From the NCBI RefSeq assembly GCF_010975005.1, contig NZ_JAAIVC010000009.1, positions 1-54,453 of the forward strand: a stretch of DNA of 54,453 nt, given 5' to 3'. How positions within the stretch are numbered: the stretch's first letter is position 1; the number at the start of each line of letters is the position of its first letter. The stretch is from Caulobacter sp. 17J65-9 (lineage in GTDB: Bacteria; Pseudomonadota; Alphaproteobacteria; Caulobacterales; Caulobacteraceae). The notes under the pieces were generated by a model. That model saw nothing but the letters and a program-made list of their open reading frames with translations. It was not told where the DNA came from and ran no database searches. Shown one piece after another: positions 16,350 through 25,188 of this stretch. The position numbers and the translations under genes are program-made.

Positions 16350-17870
16350 TTGGGCAACCCGGTCCGATCGAGTCTGCGTCTGATCGCGACGGGCTGGCTG
16401 CTGGTCCGCTACGACGCCCTGGTGCCGCGCGAGCTGGATCCGCTGCTGCCGGCCCACGCGCGCTTCGCCGCGCGCTTCCTGCGCCTGTTCGCCGGTCCGC
16501 AGGCCAAGCAGGGCCGCCCCGGCGAGCGCCTGGCCCACGCCTTCGAGCGGCTGGGCCCGGTGGCGATCAAGCTTGGTCAACTGTTGTCCACCCGCGCGGA
16601 CATGTTCGGCGCGCGCTTCGCCGACGACCTGGCGCGGCTGAAGGACCGGCTGCCGCCGTTCCCGACCAAGGTCGCCCACGCCCAGATCGAGACCTCGCTG
16701 GAGCGGCCTGTGGAGTCCGTCTTCGCCGAGTTCGGCGAGCCGGTCGCCGCCGCCTCCATCGCCCAGGCCCACCGCGCGAGGACCCGCGACGGCCACCAGG
16801 TGGCGGTGAAGGTCCTGCGCCCCGGCATCGAGCGCCAGGTCGCCAAGGACGTCGACGCCATGCGCATGGCGGCCGGCGTCGTGGAGTTCCTGGCCCGTCC
16901 GGCGCGGCGGCTCGAGCCCCGCGCGGTGGTCGAGACCGTGGCCCACGCCCTGGGGCTGGAGATGGACCTGCGCCTGGAGGCGGCGGCCGCCTCCGAGCTC
17001 GGCGAGATCATGGCCCGCGACGGCTACATGCGCGCCCCCGCGGTGCACTGGGAGGGCGTCGGCCGCCGGGTGATGACCCTGGAGTGGGCCCAGGGCATGC
17101 CGATGAGCGACCCGGCCGCGCTGGAGCAGCCGGGCCTCGACCGCAAGACCCTGGCCGACAACATCATGCGCGGCTTCCTGGCCCAGGCGCTGGACCACGG
17201 CGCGTTCCACGCCGACCTGCACGAGGGCAACCTGTTCTGCGCCGCCCCGGCCCAGGTGATCGCGGTCGACTTCGGCATCGTCGGGCGCATCGGCCCGCCT
17301 GAGCGCCGCTACCTGGCCGGCATCCTCTGGGGCTTCCTGCAGCGCGACTACAAGCGGGTCGCCGAAGTGCACTTCGAGGCCGGCTACGTGCCCGCGCACC
17401 ATTCGGTCGAGGTGTTCGCCCAGGCGCTGCGCGCGGTCGGCGAGCCGGTGTTCGGCCGCTCGGCCCGCGAGGTGTCGATGGGCCGGCTGTTGTCGCAGCT
17501 GTTCGAGATCACCGCCCAGTTCGACATGCGCCTGCGCCCCGAGCTGGTGCTGCTGCAGAAGACCATGGTCACGGTCGAGGGCGTGGCCCGCCGCGTCGAT
17601 CCGGACCACGACCTGTGGGCCGCCGCCCGACCGGTGGTGGAGCGCTGGATCACGCGCGAGCTGTCGCCGATCAGTCAGGCCAAGACCCTGTTCCACGACC
17701 TGAACCTGGCCGTCCGCGCGCTGACCCGCCTGGCCCACGGCCCGGTGATGCCGCCGGTGCAGGTCGACGTGCGCCGCTGGCCCGCGCCGCCGGCCCGGGT
17801 GGCCCTGGCCTTCGCCGCCGTGGCCATGGCTGTGGCGACCTTCGTGCTCGGCTGGATCCTGCACGGCTGA
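16350..17870 (+). CDS. ubiB: ubiquinone biosynthesis atypical kinase/ATPase UbiB
   Basis: A 506-residue member of the ABC1/ADCK/UbiB family, needed for ubiquinone synthesis, probably as an ATPase that handles lipid precursors. The family KxGQ motif is seen in AIKLGQLLSTRAD, the atypical nucleotide loop in AAASIAQAH, the HADLHEGN catalytic loop and the VDFGIVG metal motif. A C-terminal hydrophobic helix (AFAAVAMAVATFVLGWIL) anchors it in the membrane. The start is a TTG at 16350, one base after ubiE, which indicates translational coupling. A perfect 15-bp hairpin follows. Confidence 0.94.
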   Translation: MGNPVRSSLRLIATGWLLVRYDALVPRELDPLLPAHARFAARFLRLFAGPQAKQGRPGERLAHAFERLGPVAIKLGQLLSTRADMFGARFADDLARLKDRLPPFPTKVAHAQIETSLERPVESVFAEFGEPVAAASIAQAHRARTRDGHQVAVKVLRPGIERQVAKDVDAMRMAAGVVEFLARPARRLEPRAVVETVAHALGLEMDLRLEAAAASELGEIMARDGYMRAPAVHWEGVGRRVMTLEWAQGMPMSDPAALEQPGLDRKTLADNIMRGFLAQALDHGAFHADLHEGNLFCAAPAQVIAVDFGIVGRIGPPERRYLAGILWGFLQRDYKRVAEVHFEAGYVPAHHSVEVFAQALRAVGEPVFGRSAREVSMGRLLSQLFEITAQFDMRLRPELVLLQKTMVTVEGVARRVDPDHDLWAAARPVVERWITRELSPISQAKTLFHDLNLAVRALTRLAHGPVMPPVQVDVRRWPAPPARVALAFAAVAMAVATFVLGWILHG

Positions 17871-17885
17871 CGCGCCTGAGTTAGA

Positions 17886-17926
17886 GCGCGACAGCCGAAA
17901 CCGGCGTCCGCTTTCGGCTGTCGCGC
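17886..17926. repeat. perfect 15-bp inverted repeat after ubiB
   Basis: GCGCGACAGCCGAAA (17886-17900) and TTTCGGCTGTCGCGC (17912-17926) are perfect complements around an 11-base loop. There is no T-run, so it may end transcription with a factor or be one copy of an intergenic palindrome family; copies elsewhere cannot be checked from this window. Confidence 0.65.
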
Positions 17927-18000
17927 CTTCGCGTAACGACGTTATAGCGAGCTTCGCCGTGGTGTGGTGAACTGAGGTCCACACCGACGGGGAGGACGTC

Positions 18001-18564
18001 ATGGTCACCAAGACGAGTTCCAGTTCACGGCGCGTGTTTCTGGCGGGCTCGGTCGCGGCCCTGGCCGGCGTCGGCTCCGAGGCCCTGGCCGCCGCGCCGG
18101 ACGCGGGCCTGGAGGCGGACGCGCAGGCCGCGCTGAAGCAGCTGCTGGCCTCCAACGAGGCGGCCCGGATCGTCTCCAGCAAGGCCAAGGGCGTGCTGGT
18201 TTTCCCGAAGGTCACCAAGGGCGGCCTGGTGTTCGGCGGTCAGTACGGCAAGGGCGTGCTGAAGGTCGGCAAGAAGGTCGACGGCTACTACGAGACCGTG
18301 GCCGGCTCGTGGGGCCTGCAGGCGGGGGTGAAGACCTTCTCCTACGCCCTGTTCTTCACCACCAATTCGGCGCTCGAGCGGATGAAGTCGTCCTCGGGCT
18401 GGGAGCTGGGGGCCGATCCCAGCGTGGTGGTCGTCGACGAGGGCGCCGCCAAGCGGATCACCACCACAACCGTGCGCGACGGCGTCTACGCTTTCGTGTT
18501 CGGCCAGAAGGGCCTGATGGGCGGCGTCAGCCTGGAAGGGACCAAGATCAACCGGCTGAAGTGA
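18001..18564 (+). CDS. lipid-binding SYLF domain protein, Tat-exported
   Basis: A 187-residue protein with a twin-arginine-type signal (SRRVFLAGSVAALAG, cleavage near residues 32-36). The rest is a SYLF/Ysc84 domain (about 45-187), with the glycine-rich VFPKVTKGGLVFGGQYGKG and a C-terminal FVFGQKGLMGGVSLEGTKI. SYLF domains bind phosphoinositides or other lipids in eukaryotes; in bacteria they are exported proteins of unclear role. GGGGAGG precedes the ATG. Its last 17 bases overlap the end of the convergent membrane protein gene. Confidence 0.88.
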   Translation: MVTKTSSSSRRVFLAGSVAALAGVGSEALAAAPDAGLEADAQAALKQLLASNEAARIVSSKAKGVLVFPKVTKGGLVFGGQYGKGVLKVGKKVDGYYETVAGSWGLQAGVKTFSYALFFTTNSALERMKSSSGWELGADPSVVVVDEGAAKRITTTTVRDGVYAFVFGQKGLMGGVSLEGTKINRLK

Positions 18565-19048
18565 TGAGGCTCGCCAGGTCCCAGCCGTCGGCCGTCAGCC
18601 GGTAGATCACCCCGATCCCGCCGGCCGCCAGGAGCAGGCTGAGCGGCACGGTCAGCATCTGCGCCAGCGCCCCGCCGGCCGACACATGGCCGGTGAGGGT
18701 GCTCAGGCCGCGCGCCCAGAAGTCGGTGAGCGTGGTGCGCGGCAGGTCGCGGTGCGCGGCCTCGATGCGCAGCATGACGTAGGGCGCGCCGACATAGGCG
18801 GCGAGGTAGGCGGCGCAGACGCCGAGCACGAACAGCGCCTCAGCCGAGTCCAGGAACACCAGGGCGAAGGCGGCGAGGATGGCGGCGTAGGTCACCGCCA
18901 CCATCCAGCCGACCTCGGCCGGCAGGTCGTGGCAGGCGCCTTCGCCGGCCCATCGTCGGGCCTGCGCCTGAGGCGCGGACCCGGCGAACGGGATCTTCAG
19001 GCCGGACAATCCGGCGACGGGCGGGTCGAGGGTCGAAGAGCCTTCCAT
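18548..19048 (-). CDS. uncharacterised membrane protein in the NO-response operon
   Basis: A 166-residue protein not recognised by name. The N-terminal 45 residues are soluble. Hydrophobic segments lie at about 46-66, 70-92 and 120-145, so two to four membrane helices are likely. It is 57 bases downstream of the flavohaemoglobin gene on the same strand and probably the last gene of the NsrR-controlled unit, which points to a job under nitrosative stress, for example in membrane protection or transport. That is inference from position only. Confidence 0.7.
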   Translation of the reverse strand: MEGSSTLDPPVAGLSGLKIPFAGSAPQAQARRWAGEGACHDLPAEVGWMVAVTYAAILAAFALVFLDSAEALFVLGVCAAYLAAYVGAPYVMLRIEAAHRDLPRTTLTDFWARGLSTLTGHVSAGGALAQMLTVPLSLLLAAGGIGVIYRLTADGWDLASLITSAG

Positions 19049-19105
19049 CGGGCGTCTCCTTGGGGCGACCGCGGCGCCCCGACGACGCCGCGGTCCGGGA
19101 TCGGA

Positions 19106-20311
19106 TCAGGCGGCGAGCGGATCCTCCTCGGCCGGGCCGAAGAACTCGTAGTGCAGCCGGTCGACGGGCACCCCGGCCTGGGCCAGGCCGCCCACAAGCG
19201 CGCGCAGGAACGGCTTCGGGCCGCAGAGGTAGACGTCGGCCTGGTCGAGCGGGGTGTTCCGCTTCAGCCAGTCGACCGAGATCAGCCCGTCCTCGTCGTG
19301 GGTCTGGCCGCGCGCGTCGCCCGGCAGGGGCTCGGCGTAGAAGGCGGTCACCGTCGTGCGGCCGTGGCGGCTGGCCAGGTCGCGCACGTGGCGGTCCATG
19401 GCGTGGACGGCGCTGTTGGCGGCGCCGTGGACGTAGTGGGCCTCAAGCCCCGGGTGCCGCGCGGCGATGGTCTCCATCATGCTGACCATCGGGGTCAGGC
19501 CGACCCCGCCCGACAGCAGCACGACCGGGCGGCTGGGCTGTTCCGGCAGGAAAAAGTCGCCGGCCGGCGGGGTGATCTCCAGCACGTCGCCGTCGCGGAC
19601 GTTGTCGTGCAGGTGGTTGGAGCCGCGGCCCTCCGGCTCGCGCTTCACCGAGATCCGGTAGGTCTCGCCGTTGGGCGCGGCCGAGATGCTGTAGTTGCGC
19701 TTCAGGTTCGGCTCGCCGGGCGTGTCGAAGCGCAGGGTCAGATACTGGCCGGGCCGGTGCGGGGCGACCGCGCCGCCGTCCTTCGGGCGCAGGATGAAGG
19801 AGGTGATCACCTCGCTCTCGGGGACGCGCCGCTCGACCACGAATTCGCGCCAGCCGTGCCAGCCGCCTTCGGTCGCTTCGATCTCTTCGCGGATGCCGGC
19901 TTCGCGGCCCTTCAGGATGTCGGCTAGGAACCAGTAGGCCTCGCCCCACGCGTCCAGGATGTCCTGCGGCGGGTTCAGCACCTCGACGATCGCGCCGATC
20001 AGGGCGTTGGCCACATACGGATAGTGCTCGGGCAGGATGTGGTAGCCGACGTGTTTCTGGGCCATCCGCTCGACCGCGCCGCCCAGCGCGCCGAGGTTGT
20101 CGATGTTCCGGGCGTAGGCCAGCACCGCGCCGGCCAGGGCGCGCACCTGGGCGCCCGACTGCTGGTTGGCCTGGTTGAACAGGTCGCGGATGTGGGCGTC
20201 CTGGAACAGGCGCGCGTACATGGCCCGGGTGACCGCCTCGCCGTGGGCGGCGAGGGCGGGGGCGGTGGCCTTGACGCGCGCGATCGTGTCCGCGCTCAGG
20301 GAAGCCGGCAT
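19106..20311 (-). CDS. hmp: NO-inducible flavohaemoglobin (nitric oxide dioxygenase)
   Basis: A 401-residue enzyme that turns NO and O2 into nitrate with NAD(P)H. The globin domain (about 1-140) has the distal Tyr32 in MYARLF and the proximal His87 in QKHVGY. The FAD domain carries RNYSIS, and the NAD domain holds LSGGVGLTPM and the CGPKPF motif near the C-terminus. The length is exactly that of the family. It lies 52 bases downstream of the truncated haemoglobin gene in one leftward unit under an NsrR-type operator. Confidence 0.96.
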   Translation of the reverse strand: MPASLSADTIARVKATAPALAAHGEAVTRAMYARLFQDAHIRDLFNQANQQSGAQVRALAGAVLAYARNIDNLGALGGAVERMAQKHVGYHILPEHYPYVANALIGAIVEVLNPPQDILDAWGEAYWFLADILKGREAGIREEIEATEGGWHGWREFVVERRVPESEVITSFILRPKDGGAVAPHRPGQYLTLRFDTPGEPNLKRNYSISAAPNGETYRISVKREPEGRGSNHLHDNVRDGDVLEITPPAGDFFLPEQPSRPVVLLSGGVGLTPMVSMMETIAARHPGLEAHYVHGAANSAVHAMDRHVRDLASRHGRTTVTAFYAEPLPGDARGQTHDEDGLISVDWLKRNTPLDQADVYLCGPKPFLRALVGGLAQAGVPVDRLHYEFFGPAEEDPLAA

Positions 20312-20363
20312 TCGGTAATCCTTTTACTGGGTTCGAGGTCGGGGCGGTCGTCGCCCCGGAAGG

Positions 20364-20771
20364 TCAGGCGGCGGCCGCGGGCCGCCCGGGCGAGGGCGGC
20401 AGGCGGAAGGTGAGGGCCAGGTTCAGGCTGCGGGCGATCCGCTCCGCCTTCGCCTGCAGCAGGGCGGCGGCGGGCGGGGACAGCATTTCGTCGGTGGTCT
20501 CGCGCCACAGCGCCAGCCAGCGGTCGAACATCTCCGGCGTGATGGCTTCCTGGTGCTTCAGGTGGGCCTGCATCGGATGGCCCTTGTAGCGGCCGGTGGT
20601 GAGGGCCACCGACGACCAGAAGTCGGCCAGCAGATCGAGGTGGCGGGGCCAGTCGTCGATCGCGGCCTCGAACACCGGGCCCAGATCCGGATCGCGGCGG
20701 ACGCGCGCGTAGAACACGTCCATCAGCGCCGGCAGGCGCGCTTCGATCTCGACGCCGTCGCGAGGCTCCAT
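20364..20771 (-). CDS. group III truncated haemoglobin
   Basis: A 135-residue protein of the group III (P-type) truncated globin family. Conserved features are the FYARVRRDPDLGPVF helix, the WPRHLDLLADFWSSV segment and the H-(F/L)-KH proximal region (HPMQAHLKH). Members bind O2 and NO and are often induced with flavohaemoglobin. It is the first gene of the leftward unit, directly behind the NsrR-type operator, and it ends with a Pro/Ala-rich tail. Confidence 0.9.
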   Translation of the reverse strand: MEPRDGVEIEARLPALMDVFYARVRRDPDLGPVFEAAIDDWPRHLDLLADFWSSVALTTGRYKGHPMQAHLKHQEAITPEMFDRWLALWRETTDEMLSPPAAALLQAKAERIARSLNLALTFRLPPSPGRPAAAA

Positions 20772-20783
20772 GTCCCGCTCCTA

Positions 20784-20806
20784 AAGATGCATCTTGAGTG
20801 CATCTA
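20784..20806. promoter_or_regulatory. NsrR-type operator
   Basis: Two half-sites AAGATGCATC and TGCATCTA form an imperfect palindrome that closely follows the NsrR consensus AAGATGYATTT-N-AAATRCATCTT. It lies between the divergent truncated haemoglobin and nsrR genes, 13 bases upstream of the haemoglobin start codon, a position suited to repression of both. Confidence 0.82.
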
Positions 20807-20885
20807 TGCGTCGCTAAAACATGCCCGACAAATACGGGTTTATACGTAGTGCCGCCCGCCGTCCGCCGGGCGTATGAGGCCGCGC

Positions 20886-21359
20886 ATGCGTCTGACGCTG
20901 TACACCGACTATGCGATGCGGGTGCTGCTGTACCTGGGCGCCCACGACGACGGCCTGTCCTCGATCGCCGACATCGCCGAGGCCTACGACATCTCGCGCA
21001 ACCACCTGATGAAGGTGGTGCAGGATCTGGGGCGGGCGGGCTTCGTGGAGACCGTGCGGGGGCGGGGCGGCGGCGTGCGGCTGGCCCGGCCGGCCGACCA
21101 GATCGGCCTGGGCGAGGTGCTGCGCACGACCGAGGACAGCTTTCGCCTGGTCGATTGCGGCGACTGCCTGATCACCCCGGCCTGCGGCCTGCCGCGGGTG
21201 ATGAACGAGGCCACCGCCGCCTTCCTGGCGGTGTTCGACCGCTACACCCTGGCCGGCCTGCTGACGGGCCGGGCGCGCATGCGCGGCCTGTTCGGGTTCG
21301 AAGCGCCGACGCCGCGCCCGCGCCTGGAGGTGAAGCGGACGCCCGCCCGAAATTCCTGA
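20886..21359 (+). CDS. nsrR: Rrf2 family NO-sensing repressor NsrR
   Basis: A 157-residue Rrf2 protein. The winged helix lies at about residues 1-70 (MRLTLYTDYAMRVLLYL start, ISRNHLMKVVQDLGRAGFVE recognition helix, RGRGGGVRLA wing). The three cluster cysteines Cys91, Cys94 and Cys100 (DCGDCLITPAC) agree with the NsrR pattern of a [4Fe-4S] cluster that NO destroys, releasing DNA. The MRLTLYTDY start at 20886 is the family start rather than the in-frame ATG 12 bases earlier. It is followed by a DUF1971 gene in the same unit. Confidence 0.93.
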   Translation: MRLTLYTDYAMRVLLYLGAHDDGLSSIADIAEAYDISRNHLMKVVQDLGRAGFVETVRGRGGGVRLARPADQIGLGEVLRTTEDSFRLVDCGDCLITPACGLPRVMNEATAAFLAVFDRYTLAGLLTGRARMRGLFGFEAPTPRPRLEVKRTPARNS

Positions 21360-21373
21360 CCCGGAGCTGACCG

Positions 21374-21697
21374 ATGCGCCTGCCCGACGACGTCGTTCCC
21401 TACAAGCGCACGCCCGACTTCACCGAGACGACCGTGCCGGTCGGCCTGCTGCGCGCCCACGCCACCAAGGCCGGCGCCTGGGGTCTGATCCACGTGCTGG
21501 AGGGGCGGCTGGCCTATCGGATCTCCGACCCGGGCCGTCCCGCCGAGGAATGCGTGCTGACGCCGGAGGGCGAGCCGGGCGTGGTCGAACCCACCGTCCT
21601 GCACGAGGTCGAGCCGCTGGGGCGGGTGCGCTTCTACGTCGAATTCCACCGCCGCGAGGACGATGCGACGGACGGCTCGCCGCACGTCGAAGTCTGA
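21374..21697 (+). CDS. DUF1971 domain protein (small cupin-like)
   Basis: A 107-residue protein matching DUF1971: the N-terminal LPDDVVPYKRTPDFTE, the VPVGLLRAHATKAG motif and a C-terminal HEVEPL..VRFYVEFHR. The fold is expected to be a small cupin-like barrel, and similar domains occur in tellurite-resistance TehB-like fusions. It starts 14 bases after the nsrR stop codon and so belongs to the NO-responsive unit. The exact function is unknown; His49, His100 and neighbouring acidic residues could bind a metal. Confidence 0.85.
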   Translation: MRLPDDVVPYKRTPDFTETTVPVGLLRAHATKAGAWGLIHVLEGRLAYRISDPGRPAEECVLTPEGEPGVVEPTVLHEVEPLGRVRFYVEFHRREDDATDGSPHVEV

Positions 21698-21728
21698 GGC
21701 ACTCTCCCGTCGTGCCGGGGGGAGTGTG

Positions 21729-22916
21729 ATGGCGTTGATCGGTGTGCGCGGTCTGTGGACCGCGGGGATTTTCGCGGCGGCGCTGGCGGCGCCGGCCTTC
21801 GCCCAGACGACCCTGGAGCTGCGCGTCCCGGCCGACACGCCGGCCGCCAGCACGGTCTATGTCGCCGGTTCGTTCAACGGCTGGGATCCGGCCGCCGCGG
21901 GCTGGGCGCTGAAGCGGCGTGACGACGGGATCTACGCCCTGACCCTGCCCGAGGACGTGCGCGGGTCGGTCGAGTTCAAGTTCACCCTGGGCGGCTGGGA
22001 GACCGGCGAGCAGACCGCCGACGGGGCGGGGGCGCCCAACCGGACGGCGACCCTGCCGGCGGGCGGCGCCTTCACCTGGACCGGCGAGGTGGCGCGCTGG
22101 GGCTCGGGCGTCGCCGCCGCGAAACCGCACACCGCCAGCGCCCAGGTCTCGGTGCTGGCCGAGGCTTTCGCCATGCCGCAGCTGGGGCGCACGCGCCGGG
22201 TGTGGATCTACCTGCCGCCGGACTACGCCACGAGCCGCAAGCGCTATCCGGTGATCTACATGCACGACGGCCAGAACGTCTTCGACGACGCCACCTCGGG
22301 CTTCGGCGAGTGGGGCGTCGACGAGACCCTGGACGGCCTGTTCGCCAAGGGCGACCCGGGCGCCATCGTGGTCGCCGTCGACCACGGCGGCGAGCACCGG
22401 CTGGACGAGTACGACCCGTGGCCGAACGCGGTCGATCCCAAGTACGGCGGCGGCGAGGGCGGGGCCTATGTCGCCTTCCTGGTCGACACCCTGAAGCCCT
22501 ACGTCGACGCGCACTACCGCACCCGCCGCGACCCGGCCCACACGGCGGTGATGGGCTCCAGCATGGGCGGGCTGATCTCGCTCTACGCCGCGTTGGAGCG
22601 GCCGGACGTGTTCGGCCGGGCCGGGGTGTTTTCCTCGGCCACCTGGCTGGTGCGCGATCACGTATTGGCGCTGGCGGCCACGCCCCGCGCGAAGCGCTAC
22701 GACCAGCGCATCTGGTTCGTCAGCGGCGGGGCCGAGACCAACACCAGCTCGCCCTTCAGCGTCGGCGAGGACCAGGCGGCGACGGTCGCGGCCCTGGCCA
22801 GGGCCGGTTTCGCGCCGGCGTCCCTGAACGCCAGCGTGCCGGCCGACGGCCAGCACTCAGAGTGGTTCTGGCGGCGGGAGTTCCCCGCCGCCTACCGTTG
22901 GCTGTTCGCCCGCTAG
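21729..22916 (+). CDS. secreted esterase with N-terminal CBM48-like domain
   Basis: A 395-residue protein with a signal peptide (about 1-25, ending AFA). Residues about 27-120 contain YVAGSFNGWDP and KFTLGGWE, the hallmark of starch-binding/isoamylase-N-like (CBM20/48) beta-sandwich domains. From about 140 on it is an esterase-D/enterochelin-esterase-like alpha/beta hydrolase: YMHDGQNVFDD, the nucleophile Ser278 in GSSMGG and a C-terminal His in DGQHSEWFW. Such proteins cleave esters on siderophores or polysaccharides. It ends 7 bases before the convergent receptor gene. Confidence 0.83.
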   Translation: MALIGVRGLWTAGIFAAALAAPAFAQTTLELRVPADTPAASTVYVAGSFNGWDPAAAGWALKRRDDGIYALTLPEDVRGSVEFKFTLGGWETGEQTADGAGAPNRTATLPAGGAFTWTGEVARWGSGVAAAKPHTASAQVSVLAEAFAMPQLGRTRRVWIYLPPDYATSRKRYPVIYMHDGQNVFDDATSGFGEWGVDETLDGLFAKGDPGAIVVAVDHGGEHRLDEYDPWPNAVDPKYGGGEGGAYVAFLVDTLKPYVDAHYRTRRDPAHTAVMGSSMGGLISLYAALERPDVFGRAGVFSSATWLVRDHVLALAATPRAKRYDQRIWFVSGGAETNTSSPFSVGEDQAATVAALARAGFAPASLNASVPADGQHSEWFWRREFPAAYRWLFAR

Positions 22917-22923
22917 GCGGGGA

Positions 22924-25188
22924 TCAGCCCCCGCCGCCCGTGTCGGCCCCGGCGCCGAAGTCGAAGCCCGGGTCGCGCTGGCGCTTGCCGCCGTCGCCGA
23001 AGGTGTAGGTCAGGCCCAGGAACACGCCGCGCGCGTTCATCTGCCGCTCGGTGCGGTCGTGGATGGTCGGGGTGTCGATCACCAGCCGGTCGCGCATGGT
23101 GCCCAGCACGTCCTGGGCGGTCAGGACCACCGACAGCTTCTCGTCGACCTTGTGCCGATAACCCAGGTTCAGCATGCCGGTCGGCTCGCGCCAGCCCTGC
23201 GCCTGCAGTCGCTTGCCCATGACGAAGGCGTTGATCTGGATGAAGTCCTTGGGCGTGGCCTGCCAGTTCAGCGCGCCGCGGCCGCCGACCGACCAGCCCG
23301 AGCGGCCGTCCGTCGCCGTCACCGTCGAGCCCTCGATCTCCTGCCAGTAGGCGTTGGAGCTTAGGTTGTAGGTCAGGGACTTGGTCAGCCGGCCGTTGGC
23401 GACCAGCTCCAGCCCGCCGCTGCGGCTCTCGGCCAGGTTCTCGCGGGTGGTCAGGAAGACGCCGTCCAGGTCGAGGGTCCCTGACGGATCGCACAGGGTC
23501 GGGACCGTGGTGCAGGCGCGCACCACCTCGGTCACGCCGTCGGTGCTTTGCCGGTAATAGGCGGTGGCCAGGTAGAAGGTCTGGCCGGAGCGGTACTGCC
23601 AGCCCAGCTCGTAGGAGTCGGTCTCCTGCGGCTTCAGGTTCGGGTTGCCGCTGCGCAGGTTGAACGGGTCGACATAGACCACGTACGGGTTCAGGTCCTG
23701 GGCCTGCGGACGCTGGACGCGCTTGGAGTAGCTGGCCGTCAGCTGCTGGCTGTCGGTCAGGTCGTAGGCCAGGTGCAGGCTGGGATACACCCCGCTGTAG
23801 TCGTTCGTGGCGGTGACGCCCGTGGTCACCTGGTTCATGTCGATGTCGACCTGCTCCAGCCGCAGGCCGACCAGCGCGGTCACCGGGCCCAGCGGCCGCT
23901 CATAGGTGGCGTAGGCGGCCTGGACCGTCTGGTCGTAGAGGAAGCGGTTGGTCCGCGAGGTGTCGACCGTGGCCGAACCGGCGTCCAGACCGCGGAGGCC
24001 CTGGTTGTCGTAGTCGTTTTCCGAGCGCTCGATCTGCAGGCCGGTCTTCAGCTTGGCCTGGTCGCCCACCGGGCGGGTGTAGTCGAGTTTGAACTGGGTC
24101 TCGTCCTGGACGATCTCGTTGTGGGTCGCCTCGTAGGGGTTCGCGCCGCCGGGCAGGGTCCCGGTCTGCAGCGCCCGCATCCGGCGGTCGCCCTCGGTGC
24201 GCTCGAAGCTGAGGTCGGCGACCAGCTCGTGCTCGTCGCCCTTGAACTTGCGCCGCCAGCTGGCGCTGGCCTCGGTGTTGGACCTCTCCATGGAGGAGGA
24301 CGCCGCGCGGTCGTAGGTGGTGACCACCGCGCCGGTCGAATCCTCGCCCTCGTAGCTCTCGAGGCTGTCGTTGGAGAACTTCATGCCGCGGTGGCGGATC
24401 TCGGCGCTGACCCGGGTGGCGGCGTCGAGGTCGTAGTCGAGGTTGCCGCGCAGGTTGCGCCCGTCGCCGGTACCGTCGGACTTGGCGCGCTGGCGGCTGT
24501 CGATGAACTGGCCGCTGCCGACGTCGAAGCGCGAGCGGTCGGTCGAGGTCTCGCCGTCCATCACGTCATGGCGCACGCCGGCGTCGCCGGACAGGCCGAG
24601 CTTGCCGGACATGACCGAGCCGCTGACCCCGCCGTTGTAGCGGCCGTCGGTGCCGACGTTGGCGCGTACCGAGCCGGAGCGGCCGGACTTCTTGCCCTTC
24701 TTGGTGACCAGGTTGATCACGCCGGCGGTGCCCTCGGGGCTGAAGGCGGCCGAGGGGTTGGTCATCACCTCGACGCGGTCGATCTGGTCGGCCGGCATCT
24801 GCTGCAGGGCGTCGGCCTTGCCGTCGCCCTTGAACATGCCCGACGGGCGCCCGTCGACCAGGATGGTGACGTTGGCGTCGCCGCGCAGGCTGATGTTGCC
24901 CTGCACGTCCACCTCGACCGAGGGCACGTTGCGCAGGGCGTCGCCGATCGAGCCGTTGGTCGCGCCGAGGTCGTCGGCCACGCTGTAGCTGCGCCGGTCG
25001 ATCGAGCTGCGGAAGCCGTTACGCTGGCCGGTGACGGTGACGTCCTGCACGCTGGTGGCGTCGGCGGGTGGCTTGCGGGCCGGCGCGTCGGCGGCCGGCT
25101 GCGGCTTCGGGGCCGGCGGGGTCTGGGCGAAAGCGATCGCCGGGGCCGCGACGGCCGCCGTCGCGAGCAGGATGACTTTCAAACGCAA
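22924..25188 (-). CDS. TonB-dependent outer-membrane receptor (OMP_b-brl_3 type)
   Basis: A 754-residue outer-membrane protein. A signal peptide (1-21, ending AFA) and a Pro/Ala-rich linker are followed by the TonB-box-like QDVTVTGQR and a plug domain (about 50-170). The plug contains VEVDVQGNISLRGDANVTI and DRVEVMTNPSAAFSPEG, split by others. A large beta-barrel of alternating hydrophobic strands reaches the C-terminus. The plug with PSAAFSPEGTAGVINL places it near outer-membrane beta-barrel family receptors often annotated as catecholate or carbohydrate receptors. The cargo cannot be deduced. Neighbours are an esterase gene (convergent) and a P1 peptidase gene (upstream on the same strand). 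Confidence 0.88.
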   Translation of the reverse strand: MRLKVILLATAAVAAPAIAFAQTPPAPKPQPAADAPARKPPADATSVQDVTVTGQRNGFRSSIDRRSYSVADDLGATNGSIGDALRNVPSVEVDVQGNISLRGDANVTILVDGRPSGMFKGDGKADALQQMPADQIDRVEVMTNPSAAFSPEGTAGVINLVTKKGKKSGRSGSVRANVGTDGRYNGGVSGSVMSGKLGLSGDAGVRHDVMDGETSTDRSRFDVGSGQFIDSRQRAKSDGTGDGRNLRGNLDYDLDAATRVSAEIRHRGMKFSNDSLESYEGEDSTGAVVTTYDRAASSSMERSNTEASASWRRKFKGDEHELVADLSFERTEGDRRMRALQTGTLPGGANPYEATHNEIVQDETQFKLDYTRPVGDQAKLKTGLQIERSENDYDNQGLRGLDAGSATVDTSRTNRFLYDQTVQAAYATYERPLGPVTALVGLRLEQVDIDMNQVTTGVTATNDYSGVYPSLHLAYDLTDSQQLTASYSKRVQRPQAQDLNPYVVYVDPFNLRSGNPNLKPQETDSYELGWQYRSGQTFYLATAYYRQSTDGVTEVVRACTTVPTLCDPSGTLDLDGVFLTTRENLAESRSGGLELVANGRLTKSLTYNLSSNAYWQEIEGSTVTATDGRSGWSVGGRGALNWQATPKDFIQINAFVMGKRLQAQGWREPTGMLNLGYRHKVDEKLSVVLTAQDVLGTMRDRLVIDTPTIHDRTERQMNARGVFLGLTYTFGDGGKRQRDPGFDFGAGADTGGGG

